In this document: piece by piece, positions 15,880 to 25,197 of the stretch | Layout: each line of letters starts with the position of its first letter | Numbering within the stretch: position 1 is the first letter of the stretch | Source: Roseibacillus sp. | Lineage (GTDB): Bacteria > Verrucomicrobiota > Verrucomicrobiia > Verrucomicrobiales > Akkermansiaceae | Assembly: GCA_029242545.1 (NCBI GenBank) | Contig: JAQWTV010000169.1 | Coordinates: forward strand, 1 to 34,167 | Direction: 5' to 3' | DNA length: 34,167 nt | The notes under the pieces: generated by a model | What the model was told of the DNA's origin: nothing | What the model saw: the letters and a program-made list of their open reading frames with translations, nothing else | Databases searched by the model: none | Made by a program: the position numbers and the translations under genes

Positions 15880-17583
15880 ATGAAATCACTTCTCCTCCTC
15901 CTTGCTTCCGGATTGTGGGCTCTCAGCATTGCTGCGGAACGCCCAAATATCGTCCTCATCATGGCCGACGACATGGGCTACTCCGACATAGGGTGCTATG
16001 GCAGCGAGATTCGCACTCCCGTCCTCGACCAACTTGCCCGTAACGGCCTGCGTTACACCCAGTTCTATAACACCTCCCGCTGCTGCCCAACCCGGGCAGC
16101 CCTTATCAGCGGACTCTACTCACACCAGACCGGCATGGGCCTGATGGAGGGGGATCGAGGCTGGCCCGGTTACCGTGGTTCTATCAATAAAACCTGTGTC
16201 ACCCTTGCAGAGGCCCTCAAGGGAGCTGGTTACCTTAATTACATGTCAGGAAAGTGGCACCTGACCCGGCACAAGAGCCCCAATGGGGATATATCGGCCT
16301 GGCCGATGCAGCGCGGCTTCGATCGCTTTTACGGCACCATCACGGGGGCGGGCAGCTTCTACGACCCCGCTACGCTCTGCCGAGGCAACACCTACATCAC
16401 CCCCGAGAATGACCCGGATTATCAACCTGAGTCCTTCTACTACACCGATGCCATCAACGACAATGCGATCGCCTTCATCTCCGATCACTGCGGGAGCAGC
16501 AAGGCCTCCGATAAACCATTCTTTCTCTATGTCTCCCACACCAGCGCTCACTGGCCCATGCACGCTCCGGAGGCCGATATCGCAAAATATAAGGGTGCCT
16601 ACGACAAGGGCTACCCCGCGATCCGCGAGGCTCGTTACAAGAAAGCCATTGAGATGGGCGTCGTCGATAGTAAGTGGCCGATGTCCAAAGGACTCGACTG
16701 GGAAGGGTTCCAGCATAAAGCCTGGGATATCCGCTGCATGGAAACATATGCTGCCATGACCGAGATCATGGACCGCGGTATTGGCAGAATTGTCAACGAG
16801 CTGAAGAGGCAAAAGCTCTTCGACAATACTCTGGTAATTTATCTCCAGGACAATGGCGGCTGCGCAGAGGGGTACGGCCGAGCTAACAATTCCAACCAGA
16901 AGGACCGCTTTAACTTCAAGCCTCTCGGAAAGGATGGATTACAGACCAAAATCTGGCCCCCCATGCAGACCCGTGACGGAAGGTTTGTCCGCACCGGACC
17001 TGAGACCATGCCCGGCGGAGAGGACACCTTCGTTGCCTACGGACCGGGTTGGGCTAATGCGTCAAATACCCCTTTCCGAGGCTATAAACACGACCCCTAC
17101 GAGGGGGGAATCGGCACTCCTTTCATCGTCAGCTGGCCTCAGGGAATCGCGAAAGAGAGCAACGGGAAGGTCGTGCATGATGTCTCCCACCTCATTGACC
17201 TGATGCCTACTTTTGTAGAGGCTGCAGGAGCAACCTACCCTGCGAAATATGACGGCAATAAGATCCAGCCCATGGAGGGGATCAGCCTCATTCCAACTCT
17301 CGCCGGAAGAGCACTCGAGCGGAAGGCGCCCCTCGGATTTGAGCACCATGGCAACCTCGGCCTCCGCGATGGCAAATGGAAAATCGTTTCGATGTATCGT
17401 GGAAAACAGCCCCGTAAGTGGGAACTTTACGATATGGAAAATGACCGGACCGAGCTCAATGACCTTGCCGGCAAGATGCCCAAAAAGCTCACCTCCATGG
17501 TGGCCTCCTGGCAATCGTGGGCAGATCGAGTCGGCGTGCAGCCGTGGCCCATTCCAAGGTATGACCCTGAGAAGTCGAAATAA
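15880..17583 (+). CDS. Secreted arylsulfatase (CCPTR, AtsA-like)
   Basis: 567 residues from the ATG at 15880, which opens a signal peptide (MKSLLLLLASGLWALSIAAE). The enzyme begins RPNIVLIMADDMGYSDIGCY with metal-binding Asp30/Asp31, and the FGly motif is Cys68-Cys-Pro-Thr-Arg72 (NTSRCCPTRAALISGLYSHQ), consensus for arylsulfatase-like enzymes (S1_4-like by recollection). Other hallmarks are MSGKWHL, RGFDRFYGTITGAGSFYDP, FFLYVSHTSAHWPMHAPE, YLQDNGGCAEGYGR and WELYDMENDRTELNDLAGKM. Arylsulfatase is a family label; the natural substrate is probably a glycan sulfate ester. The next sulfatase starts 30 bases after its stop, so the two and the following AlgJ-like gene probably form one transcript. 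Confidence 0.94.
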   Translation: MKSLLLLLASGLWALSIAAERPNIVLIMADDMGYSDIGCYGSEIRTPVLDQLARNGLRYTQFYNTSRCCPTRAALISGLYSHQTGMGLMEGDRGWPGYRGSINKTCVTLAEALKGAGYLNYMSGKWHLTRHKSPNGDISAWPMQRGFDRFYGTITGAGSFYDPATLCRGNTYITPENDPDYQPESFYYTDAINDNAIAFISDHCGSSKASDKPFFLYVSHTSAHWPMHAPEADIAKYKGAYDKGYPAIREARYKKAIEMGVVDSKWPMSKGLDWEGFQHKAWDIRCMETYAAMTEIMDRGIGRIVNELKRQKLFDNTLVIYLQDNGGCAEGYGRANNSNQKDRFNFKPLGKDGLQTKIWPPMQTRDGRFVRTGPETMPGGEDTFVAYGPGWANASNTPFRGYKHDPYEGGIGTPFIVSWPQGIAKESNGKVVHDVSHLIDLMPTFVEAAGATYPAKYDGNKIQPMEGISLIPTLAGRALERKAPLGFEHHGNLGLRDGKWKIVSMYRGKQPRKWELYDMENDRTELNDLAGKMPKKLTSMVASWQSWADRVGVQPWPIPRYDPEKSK

Positions 17584-17613
17584 GCGACCTCCTACCTACA
17601 CACTCCTGACCCA

Positions 17614-19098
17614 ATGCGCGCGCTCCTAGTAACCATCATCGGACTCTCGCTGGGAGGATTGTCAGTCGAGGGCAAGCCCAACGTCCTCTTCATCGCGATT
17701 GACGACCTGAATGATTATATCTCGCCGCTCGATAACCATCCCGGGATACAGACCCCGCATTTTGAGCGCCTCGCCCGCCGCTCAGTAAATTTCACCAACG
17801 CCCACTGTGCCGCCCCCGTCTGCCATGCGTCGAGAGTCGCGATCATGACAGGCGTCCACCCTGCCCAGTCCGGTATCTATCGCAACATGTTCGGCGCCCG
17901 GGGACCCCGATGGCGGCATGAATCCAAGGTCCTGAAAAACGCCGTGGTCCTCTCTCAGCACTTCCGGGATCATGGCTATCACGCCGCCGGCGGAGGCAAA
18001 ATCTTCCACACCCTCCAGTGGACCCCGCATGATTCCCAGAATGATCCCGAAGCTTGGGACCAATACCGTGGCGACCCCAACAACCCCATCGCTCCAGACT
18101 GGCCGAGACCAAAGCTGATCCCCGACGCCAAAGCGGGCCTTACCAAGGGGCGTCCGTTGGGGGGCAGCTCACAACTCTTCGGAGCCGCGCCTCTGGAATT
18201 GCCGAATGAAAAGACGGGAGACCACATGGTTGTTGACTGGGCTATCACACAGATGAAACAGGAGCGGGAAAAGCCTCTCTTTCTCGCAGTGGGCCTTTTC
18301 CGCCCTCATATTCCCTGGGAGGTCCCCCGCAAGTGGTTCGACATGTATCCGCTGGAAGACATCAAACTTCCTCCGCACCGCAAAGATGATCTGACCGATG
18401 CCCACAACCACGGTCGGACCCACTGGCACAAGTGGGTGGTAGAGAACCAGCAATGGGAGAAGCTCATGCAGGGCTACCTTGCCAGCATTTCTTACGTGGA
18501 CCACCAACTGGGCCGTCTCCTTGACGCTCTCGATACAACCCCCGGCATGAAGGACAACACCATCATTGTTCTCTGGAGCGATCACGGCTTCCATATCGGC
18601 GAAAAGGCCAACTGGGAAAAGTTTGCCCTCTGGGACCAGACCTCGCGGGTCCCCCTCTTCATTCACGCCCCGGGGGTGAGCAAGGATGGGGAGAAAACAA
18701 GGCAGCCGGCTACCCTCACTGACGTTTATCCCACTCTCTGTGAGCTGGCAGACATTCCCATTCCCGGCCAGTGCGATGGGCTCTCCCTGGTTTCCCAGTT
18801 AAAGAAACCGGGCACCAAGCGAGACCGCCTCGCCCTTTGCTCCTTCCAGTTCTGGGGTGAGCAAGCTCCTTCCCACGGAGTTGCCGATGAGCGCTACCGC
18901 CTTATCCGTTATGGCAACGGATTTGAGGAACTCTATGACCTGAAAAATGATCCCCAGGAGTATGAGAACCTGATCGACGATCCGAATCTTGCTTCCATCA
19001 AAATGCGCCTGGCCCTCGGCATTCCCGCAACCCCGGCGCCCCTTGCCATCCTCCCCAAGGACTCTCCCCACCATCGGGCCAATCAGAACAGAAAGTAG
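17614..19098 (+). CDS. Secreted sulfatase, iduronate-2-sulfatase-like (CHASR)
   Basis: 494 residues. A short signal peptide (MRALLVTIIGLSLGGLSVEG) precedes KPNVLFIAIDDLNDYISPLD with Asp30/Asp31. The FGly motif is Cys70-His-Ala-Ser-Arg74, the accepted CxAxR variant. IAIDDLND, FFxVGLF-type LFLAVGLFRPHIPWEVPRKW, LWSDHGFHIGEKANWEKFAL and EELYDLKNDPQEYENL put it near the CNPSR sulfatase at 5106, though the two are clearly different enzymes. It should act on sulfate esters in the periplasm. It follows the CCPTR sulfatase by 30 bases and precedes the AlgJ-like gene by 49 bases, all on the same strand without an intervening terminator, suggesting that the three act together. Confidence 0.93.
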   Translation: MRALLVTIIGLSLGGLSVEGKPNVLFIAIDDLNDYISPLDNHPGIQTPHFERLARRSVNFTNAHCAAPVCHASRVAIMTGVHPAQSGIYRNMFGARGPRWRHESKVLKNAVVLSQHFRDHGYHAAGGGKIFHTLQWTPHDSQNDPEAWDQYRGDPNNPIAPDWPRPKLIPDAKAGLTKGRPLGGSSQLFGAAPLELPNEKTGDHMVVDWAITQMKQEREKPLFLAVGLFRPHIPWEVPRKWFDMYPLEDIKLPPHRKDDLTDAHNHGRTHWHKWVVENQQWEKLMQGYLASISYVDHQLGRLLDALDTTPGMKDNTIIVLWSDHGFHIGEKANWEKFALWDQTSRVPLFIHAPGVSKDGEKTRQPATLTDVYPTLCELADIPIPGQCDGLSLVSQLKKPGTKRDRLALCSFQFWGEQAPSHGVADERYRLIRYGNGFEELYDLKNDPQEYENLIDDPNLASIKMRLALGIPATPAPLAILPKDSPHHRANQNRK

Positions 19099-19147
19099 CC
19101 ATCTTCGCCTCACAGGAGCCCTTCCTCTCCTACTTTTTCTAGAAACT

Positions 19148-20533
19148 GTGGCCGCCAAAGAAGAAACGAATTCCCCAAGAAGATTCCGATGGCTTGCCCT
19201 TGTGGGATTGGTGCTCCTCGGACTGAGCGCCATGTTCTTCCTTGGGCCCTCCTTTAATGAGCGGGGAACCAGCGACAATCCTGGCGGAAGTTCATTCGGA
19301 AAGCTGGCTGATCAGTTGCGGGCGTTGTTTGGCTTCGACTCTGGCGGGGTCATCACCCGGGACGGTCAGCTTTACCTCCGGCAGGATGTTAAGCACGTTC
19401 ACCGCCGCAGTTTTCTGACTAGCCCTCAAGGCTCAGGGGCCTCTCCCCGAAACTGGAATCCCCTCCCCGCTATCACCGATTTCCATCAACAGCTGAAAGA
19501 TATGGGTATCCGGCTGATCCTTCTTCCCCTGCCCTCGAAAGCAACTCTTCCGGATGGCGCCGTAGAACCGACTGTCAACGAGGGCTACTATGAATTCCTC
19601 CGCATTCTGAAATCTAAGCATCAGATTGAGGTCGTGGATGTCCTTCCTGTTCTAGTGAGCATGTCCACTCAAGGGGAATCCCCGTTTCTCAGGGGAGACA
19701 GCCACTGGTCCCCGAAAGGGATGGCCAGAGTTGCCCGCCTCGTCGCGGACCGCTCTTCCGTTCAGCTCCCTATCTCTTCTTACGAGACCATCGACCGAAA
19801 GCTGACGCTCACCGGAGACCTCGCCCAGGTCCGTGGCCCCGGTTATGAGGATCAAATCACCTCCAGGATGGTCCTCGAATCCAATGGGCAGCTGTGGAAG
19901 CCTCTACCCGAAGCCCCTTATCTCCTGCTGGGGGACAGCTTCACTAATATCTATTCGAAGCCAGGTAACGGCTGGGGCAAGGGCGCCGGATTAGCGGAGA
20001 CCCTCAGCCTTGAGATGGGCACGCCAACAGACCGTCTTAGCACACACCATAATGGAGCTTTTGGGAGCCGGGAGGTCTTGGCCATGAATCCGGAGAGACT
20101 GGCCAACAAATCAGTGGTGGTCTGGCAATTTGCGATGCGGGAGCTTTCCTTTGGCGATTGGAAGATACTGCCTATTCCCCCACTTAAGGAGAAGCCTTCT
20201 CCCGGGATTGCAACCTCTCCCCAGCCTTTGGAGGGGACAATACTCAAAACCGCCGAAATGCCTGCTCTGGACCGCACCCCATACCGGGAAGCTGTTCGGG
20301 AAATCATCGTCACGGATGTTCGCAGTGGCTCCGGCCAGATAGTCGGGCCAGTCATCTTGATGGGCCTCTCCGTGCAAGACCACCTCCCCACCGGACTAGC
20401 CCGGTGGGAGATCGAAGACAAGGTGGCGATTGAAGTTGTCCCATGGTCCTCCGTCGAATCTACCCAAGGGCGCCTGCAACGATTTCGCCTTCCTCTTTCC
20501 GGCCAAGACCTTCCCCGCTTCTGGATAAAATAG
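19148..20533 (+). CDS. Membrane-anchored AlgJ/AlgX-like SGNH protein (acetyl transfer or esterase)
   Basis: About 461 residues from a GTG at 19148; the frame is open farther upstream but overlaps the sulfatase end with no protein-like content. One transmembrane segment lies at about 14-33 (WLALVGLVLLGLSAMFFLG), with the rest outside the cytoplasm. The outer part matches the AlgJ/AlgX SGNH-like domain: GVITRDGQLYLRQDVKHV, QLKDMGIRLILLPLPSKATL, SPFLRGDSHWSPKGMARVA with the Asp184-x-His186 pair, and PYLLLGDSFTNIYS with Ser264. In alginate producers such proteins O-acetylate exported polysaccharide together with an MBOAT protein. No MBOAT gene is adjacent here, so transfer of acetyl groups or their removal from a sulfated glycan are both open. 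The C-terminal part from about 330 is not recognised. Likely co-transcribed with two sulfatases upstream. Confidence 0.75.
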   Translation: MAAKEETNSPRRFRWLALVGLVLLGLSAMFFLGPSFNERGTSDNPGGSSFGKLADQLRALFGFDSGGVITRDGQLYLRQDVKHVHRRSFLTSPQGSGASPRNWNPLPAITDFHQQLKDMGIRLILLPLPSKATLPDGAVEPTVNEGYYEFLRILKSKHQIEVVDVLPVLVSMSTQGESPFLRGDSHWSPKGMARVARLVADRSSVQLPISSYETIDRKLTLTGDLAQVRGPGYEDQITSRMVLESNGQLWKPLPEAPYLLLGDSFTNIYSKPGNGWGKGAGLAETLSLEMGTPTDRLSTHHNGAFGSREVLAMNPERLANKSVVVWQFAMRELSFGDWKILPIPPLKEKPSPGIATSPQPLEGTILKTAEMPALDRTPYREAVREIIVTDVRSGSGQIVGPVILMGLSVQDHLPTGLARWEIEDKVAIEVVPWSSVESTQGRLQRFRLPLSGQDLPRFWIK

Positions 20534-20551
20534 CGCTGCGCGAGCAGAGCC

Positions 20552-23269
20552 CTAAAGGGGGGCCAGAAGCTCCTTCAGGGTTTCTTCATCTGGGGCGGTG
20601 ACCTTGTTTGCGCCGGCTAGAAGATCATCAGCCAGCTTAGCTTTATCAACTTGCAGCTTCTGAATGCGCTCTTCCACCGTTCCACTACAGATCAGGCGGT
20701 GAACAAAAACAGGTCTGGTCTGACCAATCCGGTAGGCTCGATCAGTCGCCTGGGCCTCCGCGGCAGGATTCCACCACGGATCATAATGAATCACGGTATC
20801 CGCCGCAGTCAGGTTAAGCCCTGTCCCGCCCGCTTTAAGGGAAATCAGGAAAATGGGCATCTCTCCCTCTTGGAACTGCTCCACGAGCTCGCCACGATTA
20901 CGCGACGAGCCTGTAAGCTCCAGATAAGAAATTCCCTGCGTTCGCAGCCTCTCCCGGATGAGGCCCAGCATTGTGGTGAACTGTGAGAACAGCAGGATTC
21001 GGCGCCCCTCTTTCACAAGCATTTCGAGAAGATCGGTGAGGTAATCAAGTTTCGCAGAGGCCAGTTCATTTGCCTCTCTCATACCCAGCAACCGGGGGTC
21101 GCAGCAGATTTGACGTAGCTTCAGCAGGGCGTCCAGAAAGACAATCCGACTCTGCTCAATGCCCTGCGCAGCAATGGCCTGTCGAACGCGCCGGTCCATC
21201 GTCGCACGCACCGTCTCATAAAGATCCTTCTGGCCGGTATTCAGTTCAATCGGGTGAACCAGAATGGTCTTCGGAGGAAGTTCAGACGCCACCTCATCCT
21301 TCGTGCGCCGCAGGATCAGGGGAGTGATCCTCCTCCTGAGATCCTCTTTCCGATCCTCATTGTCCTCTTTTTCAATCGGAGTCTGGAAGCGGGCCCTGAA
21401 GGCCTCCTCGCTTCCGAGGAAGCCGGGCAGGAGGAAGTGCATCAGCGACCAGAGCTCACCCAGATTATTCTCAATCGGTGTCCCCGATAGACAGAGCCGC
21501 TGAGCCGCTTGCAGCTTGCAGGCCGCCTTGCTCACTTTTGCCGCTGAGTTCTTAATATTCTGCGCCTCGTCGAGGACGACCAGATGAAAATTCATGCTTT
21601 CCAGCGCTTCCACATCGCGCTGGAGCAACGCGTAAGAAGTGAGCACCACATCGGCGTGGGGCACATTTCTAAAATCCTTCTTTCTACCCGGGCCCTGTAG
21701 CACCAAGACGCTCAAGGAGGGCACAAACTTCGCCGCCTCCTTCTTCCAGTTTGGAACCACCGAGGTTGGAGCTACCACCAAAGTCGGCCGCCCTTCGCTC
21801 CTGCCAGAGGCCCTCTCCGCAAGAATATGGGTCAAAGTCTGCAAGGTTTTACCCAGTCCCATGTCATCCGCGAGGATTCCATTGAGCTGACACTGGGCGA
21901 GGCCCTGCATCCACTGGAAGCCCTCAAGTTGATAATCGCGAAGGGTTGCCTGCACCCCCTGAGGAGGCTCTTTAGTGGCTGGCTGGCGGAGCTTCTCGAT
22001 TTGCCGAACCAACCGGCTCAGGCCTTTGCCAGGATCCATCGAGAGCTCGGAGCTTGAAGCCAAATGAGCAGCGTCAACCGGGTGGAGGAACGGCCGGTTA
22101 GGATCTACCAGGGAAGCGAGCTGGCGCAGAATCCGTTTGAGTCGGTCTACCGGGATCTGGAGCGCTCCACCCTCGGGCAGGTAGACCAAGTGGTGCGACC
22201 GGTTGGAGAGTTCATCCAGCATGTCGAGAGTTCCATCTTCCAGCAGCTTTGCGAGGATCGGAAGGAGGTCCAGTCGCTCCCCTTCCAAATCGAACCCTAC
22301 CGACAAGGAGAACCAGCCCCCTGACTGCTCCGAGAGAGAGCCTTCCCAGTCTCCCGGCTCGGTTACGTAGACCGGGAATCCAACCTCCTCGTCCACCGAA
22401 ACCTCCCAACCTCGGCTCTCGAGTTTAGGCACTGCTTCGGCTCGAAACCACGGCCAGTAGAGATCCGGCGTATTCAAGCTGGGCTCGGGAAACCACGCGG
22501 ACTCGGCCGAGGGCGACGAATCCCGCTCTCGTTCCAGTCCTAGCAGGAATCGATAGCTTGGCTGTGCTCCCAGGTGCGTCAGCCCGAGCTGAGCCAGGTC
22601 CCGGGCGGCGGCGGACTCGGCCTTAAGGTCGCGTACAATTTCGAGCATTCCCTCTGATGTTTCAATGAGGACTGCGCTATCGCCACCCATATGAAGGGCC
22701 AGATCGTGGCCCTCATAGCTCGCCATTGGTCGGGCGACCAGCCATTCATCCCGGTTCGACGCCCTGAGGGATTGCAGGAGCATCTGAACAGGACGGCTAT
22801 TGGCGGGCTCCAGCCGCACTTCCAACCGGAACGTTGGAGAAACTTCCAAAGTTCCCCGGGGGATGGTCTCACGAGAAAGGGTCTCCTTCTTAGGGCCCGC
22901 GGCAGGCATCCGAACATACGCGCTGCCCCCTGACAGGAGGCGGTCTACAGTAGTCTTTTTGCCCGCAGCCATGAGAGCTGCCACCGCATGCTGACAATAG
23001 TAGGCGTAGGGACAACTGCAGGAGGCATCTATTTCCCAGAGCCCCCCGCCCTCCTGCCAGACGGAAACCTCCACCTCGTAATACTCGTCCTCGATATCCT
23101 GCACTCGCGCGGCAAGCACTCCGCCTCCGTCCTCAAGGGGATCCCACGACATTTCCGAGATCCGGCGTTTCCGGGCCAGTTTGATCCCGTCCTCCAGTAC
23201 GAATCCGTCAAACCGCTCCTTCCACGTACCACTAACGAGAAACTCGCGGAGGGCTGGGTTCACGGCCAT
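20552..23269 (-). CDS. SNF2-family DEAD/DEAH helicase with SWIM zinc finger
   Basis: 905 residues. Near the N-terminus a SWIM zinc finger is seen: Cys84-x-Cys86-x5-Cys92-x-His94 (CSCPYAYYCQH). A middle region of about 150-420 is characteristic of bacterial SNF2 proteins but not assigned. The ATPase core runs from about 440: RDYQLEGFQWMQGLAQCQ, Walker A DDMGLGKT at 468-475, DEAQ box at 567-570, SGTPIENN near 595-602, and the second lobe with LTGSSRNR, LKAGGTGLNLTAAD near 811-824 and DRAYRIGQTRPV from about 843. These proteins move along DNA or displace bound proteins using ATP and are used in transcription recycling and repair in bacteria; the exact job here is unknown. Convergent with the AlgJ-like gene, 18 bases between stops. 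Confidence 0.94.
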   Translation of the reverse strand: MAVNPALREFLVSGTWKERFDGFVLEDGIKLARKRRISEMSWDPLEDGGGVLAARVQDIEDEYYEVEVSVWQEGGGLWEIDASCSCPYAYYCQHAVAALMAAGKKTTVDRLLSGGSAYVRMPAAGPKKETLSRETIPRGTLEVSPTFRLEVRLEPANSRPVQMLLQSLRASNRDEWLVARPMASYEGHDLALHMGGDSAVLIETSEGMLEIVRDLKAESAAARDLAQLGLTHLGAQPSYRFLLGLERERDSSPSAESAWFPEPSLNTPDLYWPWFRAEAVPKLESRGWEVSVDEEVGFPVYVTEPGDWEGSLSEQSGGWFSLSVGFDLEGERLDLLPILAKLLEDGTLDMLDELSNRSHHLVYLPEGGALQIPVDRLKRILRQLASLVDPNRPFLHPVDAAHLASSSELSMDPGKGLSRLVRQIEKLRQPATKEPPQGVQATLRDYQLEGFQWMQGLAQCQLNGILADDMGLGKTLQTLTHILAERASGRSEGRPTLVVAPTSVVPNWKKEAAKFVPSLSVLVLQGPGRKKDFRNVPHADVVLTSYALLQRDVEALESMNFHLVVLDEAQNIKNSAAKVSKAACKLQAAQRLCLSGTPIENNLGELWSLMHFLLPGFLGSEEAFRARFQTPIEKEDNEDRKEDLRRRITPLILRRTKDEVASELPPKTILVHPIELNTGQKDLYETVRATMDRRVRQAIAAQGIEQSRIVFLDALLKLRQICCDPRLLGMREANELASAKLDYLTDLLEMLVKEGRRILLFSQFTTMLGLIRERLRTQGISYLELTGSSRNRGELVEQFQEGEMPIFLISLKAGGTGLNLTAADTVIHYDPWWNPAAEAQATDRAYRIGQTRPVFVHRLICSGTVEERIQKLQVDKAKLADDLLAGANKVTAPDEETLKELLAPL

Positions 23270-23365
23270 GGAGTAGCGCGGGCCTCTAAATTCCCGGGCC
23301 TCATGCCTCGAGTATGCCCCCGGCCATTGGTCTCATCAAGTTCAGGAAGCGCCCCGGCCACGTCA

Positions 23366-25093
23366 TTACCGGTTATCTGCTCCGCCCCTCCGCAATGGCC
23401 TCACCGTCTTGTCAAAAATTTTTCCATCCTCTGTCATCCCCTCATAGAGAAATTCATCTTTTTTCAGAGTAACCTTAATAAGGTGCCTCAAGGCACGCGC
23501 TTCCGCGAGATAGGTTCGCTTCTTCCAGTCCTTGGGAATGTTTCGCGTCTTTACTCCCCACGAGCCATCACCCATGTAAAGAATTCCATCTTTTTCGCTA
23601 CGCTCGCCCCCAACGATTGGGTGAGTCCGCTTATAGGTATGGTGGTCATTCTCAAAAACACAATCTACCTTGAACTGCTCGAACAATGGGGCCCATTCCC
23701 TCCGGATATCCATGGCGTCATCCTTGACCCCGGTCCCCCAGGCCGGGCGGTGATAGCAGACAAACTGCCGGGGAACGCCTAACCGGTTGCCGAGGACCCG
23801 CCCCAGCCACTGAGTCTGCGCAGCGATGTTTGCTGTATGACCCGAGTCCACTCCAACCAGGCTCAGGTAGTCTCCAAAATCGACGGTAAAATTCGCCCCC
23901 TCAGACTTTCCGGAAAAGAGACTATAGAAAAATGGGGCATCTTCTCTCCCAGGCGCATTAGTGGGGCGGTATTGATATCCTTTCACCTCATGATTCCCGA
24001 TCGCCACGACCATGGGGATAAGCCTCCCGTCCGGAGCCACCGCGCATTCGTGCCAGGACTCCAGCCAATCCCGCCACCGGCTACCATTGCTGCCATTGGC
24101 ATAGGCAAGGTCACCCCCAAGCAGGGCAAAAAGAGGGTCTTCCTTTCCAGCTCGTCGGTTCATTGCGTCGAGCCACGCGCGCGTCCCATACATATCTCCC
24201 CCCGTCACAAAGTTGATTCCTTCCTGAAAGCGTGCCGGAGCAGTCTCAAATTCCCAAGTGCCAACCGGGCGGCCCCAGCGGACAATCTTGAATTCATATC
24301 GGCTTCCTGGCTTGAGATCCCTGAGGTCGGCAGTGAACGCGAGATCCTCTGTGCTTCCAAACTTCCTCTCTCGAATGGGGGCTGAGGACCACTCCCTTCC
24401 ACCCTTGCTACGGTAGGCGAACTTATAGCGCGCGGCAGCTGCCTCATCGCTCTCCGCCCCGCCAACTTTGGTCCACCCCACTCCCGGGGTTCCCCCAGCA
24501 AGATATGCCCAGTTCGCTCCCTCCCGGATTACCGGATAGAGCTTTCCGTTCGCCCGATAATCGATTCGGGGACGCAAGGTGAAATCGGAACTATCGATAT
24601 TTTCGTTATGTCCCTCAATCGCGATCACCCCCTTCTGGCCCGGCGATGCAGAGCCGATCTTAAAATACTCCCACACCTCGGCCTCGTGCTTCTTGACCTT
24701 GCCGATGCTGGCCCCTGCTCCCTCGACTCCTTTTCGCAGGATCTCCTTTCCGTCGCGATAAAGAATAAACGCGTCATCATATCGAATTCCCACCGTCAGC
24801 TCTGCCCCCTGTGGCGCCTTGGCGGGAACTTCATAGGGCCGGCGGATATACACCGAGCGGTATTTCCCCCGCATCGCCTTGAGCTCCGTCTGGTCATCAT
24901 CATCGCCATAACCAAATCCGGCAGCGCCAAGCTTCCACTCTCCTCCCGGTTGCTCATCACCGGAGGCCGCAACCCAGTGAATCGACATCGTGGTGGTAGG
25001 GTCCTCATGCCACTCGCAGATCGGTCCATATTCGCTGGCATGGACTACGCTGAGGCCCGCGGGAAAAAGAAGGAGAAGTAGTATACGAATCAC
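23366..25093 (-). CDS. Secreted purple-acid-phosphatase-like metallophosphoesterase with an inserted beta-sandwich domain
   Basis: 575 residues from a GTG at 25093 that starts a signal peptide (MIRILLLLLFPAGLSVVHAS). The PAP-type N-terminal strand CEWHEDPTTTMSIHWVA at 27-42 is followed by an inserted segment from about 52 to 215 that is not usual for the family and resembles the beta-sandwich of the S41 peptidase at 30662. The fibronectin-like part resumes at ARYKFAYRSKGGREW, and the catalytic domain carries GGDMY (Asp300), GGDLAYANG (Asp328, Tyr331), GNHE (366-369), YHRP (His448) and ENDHHTYKRT (481-490). The enzyme should release phosphate from organic phosphoesters outside the cytoplasm using two metals. 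In the last motif the usual His-x-His arrangement is altered (Asp483, His484, His485). It is divergent from selD. Confidence 0.88.
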   Translation of the reverse strand: MIRILLLLLFPAGLSVVHASEYGPICEWHEDPTTTMSIHWVAASGDEQPGGEWKLGAAGFGYGDDDDQTELKAMRGKYRSVYIRRPYEVPAKAPQGAELTVGIRYDDAFILYRDGKEILRKGVEGAGASIGKVKKHEAEVWEYFKIGSASPGQKGVIAIEGHNENIDSSDFTLRPRIDYRANGKLYPVIREGANWAYLAGGTPGVGWTKVGGAESDEAAAARYKFAYRSKGGREWSSAPIRERKFGSTEDLAFTADLRDLKPGSRYEFKIVRWGRPVGTWEFETAPARFQEGINFVTGGDMYGTRAWLDAMNRRAGKEDPLFALLGGDLAYANGSNGSRWRDWLESWHECAVAPDGRLIPMVVAIGNHEVKGYQYRPTNAPGREDAPFFYSLFSGKSEGANFTVDFGDYLSLVGVDSGHTANIAAQTQWLGRVLGNRLGVPRQFVCYHRPAWGTGVKDDAMDIRREWAPLFEQFKVDCVFENDHHTYKRTHPIVGGERSEKDGILYMGDGSWGVKTRNIPKDWKKRTYLAEARALRHLIKVTLKKDEFLYEGMTEDGKIFDKTVRPLRRGGADNR

Positions 25094-25197
25094 AAAGTTG
25101 GCGAATTAAGGTTCCGGGACTGTCGACCCGCCAGGCCCCGTTGGCAATGACCTAGCGACCTCAATTCAAAAATGATCCGAAATTCCACTAGTCATGT

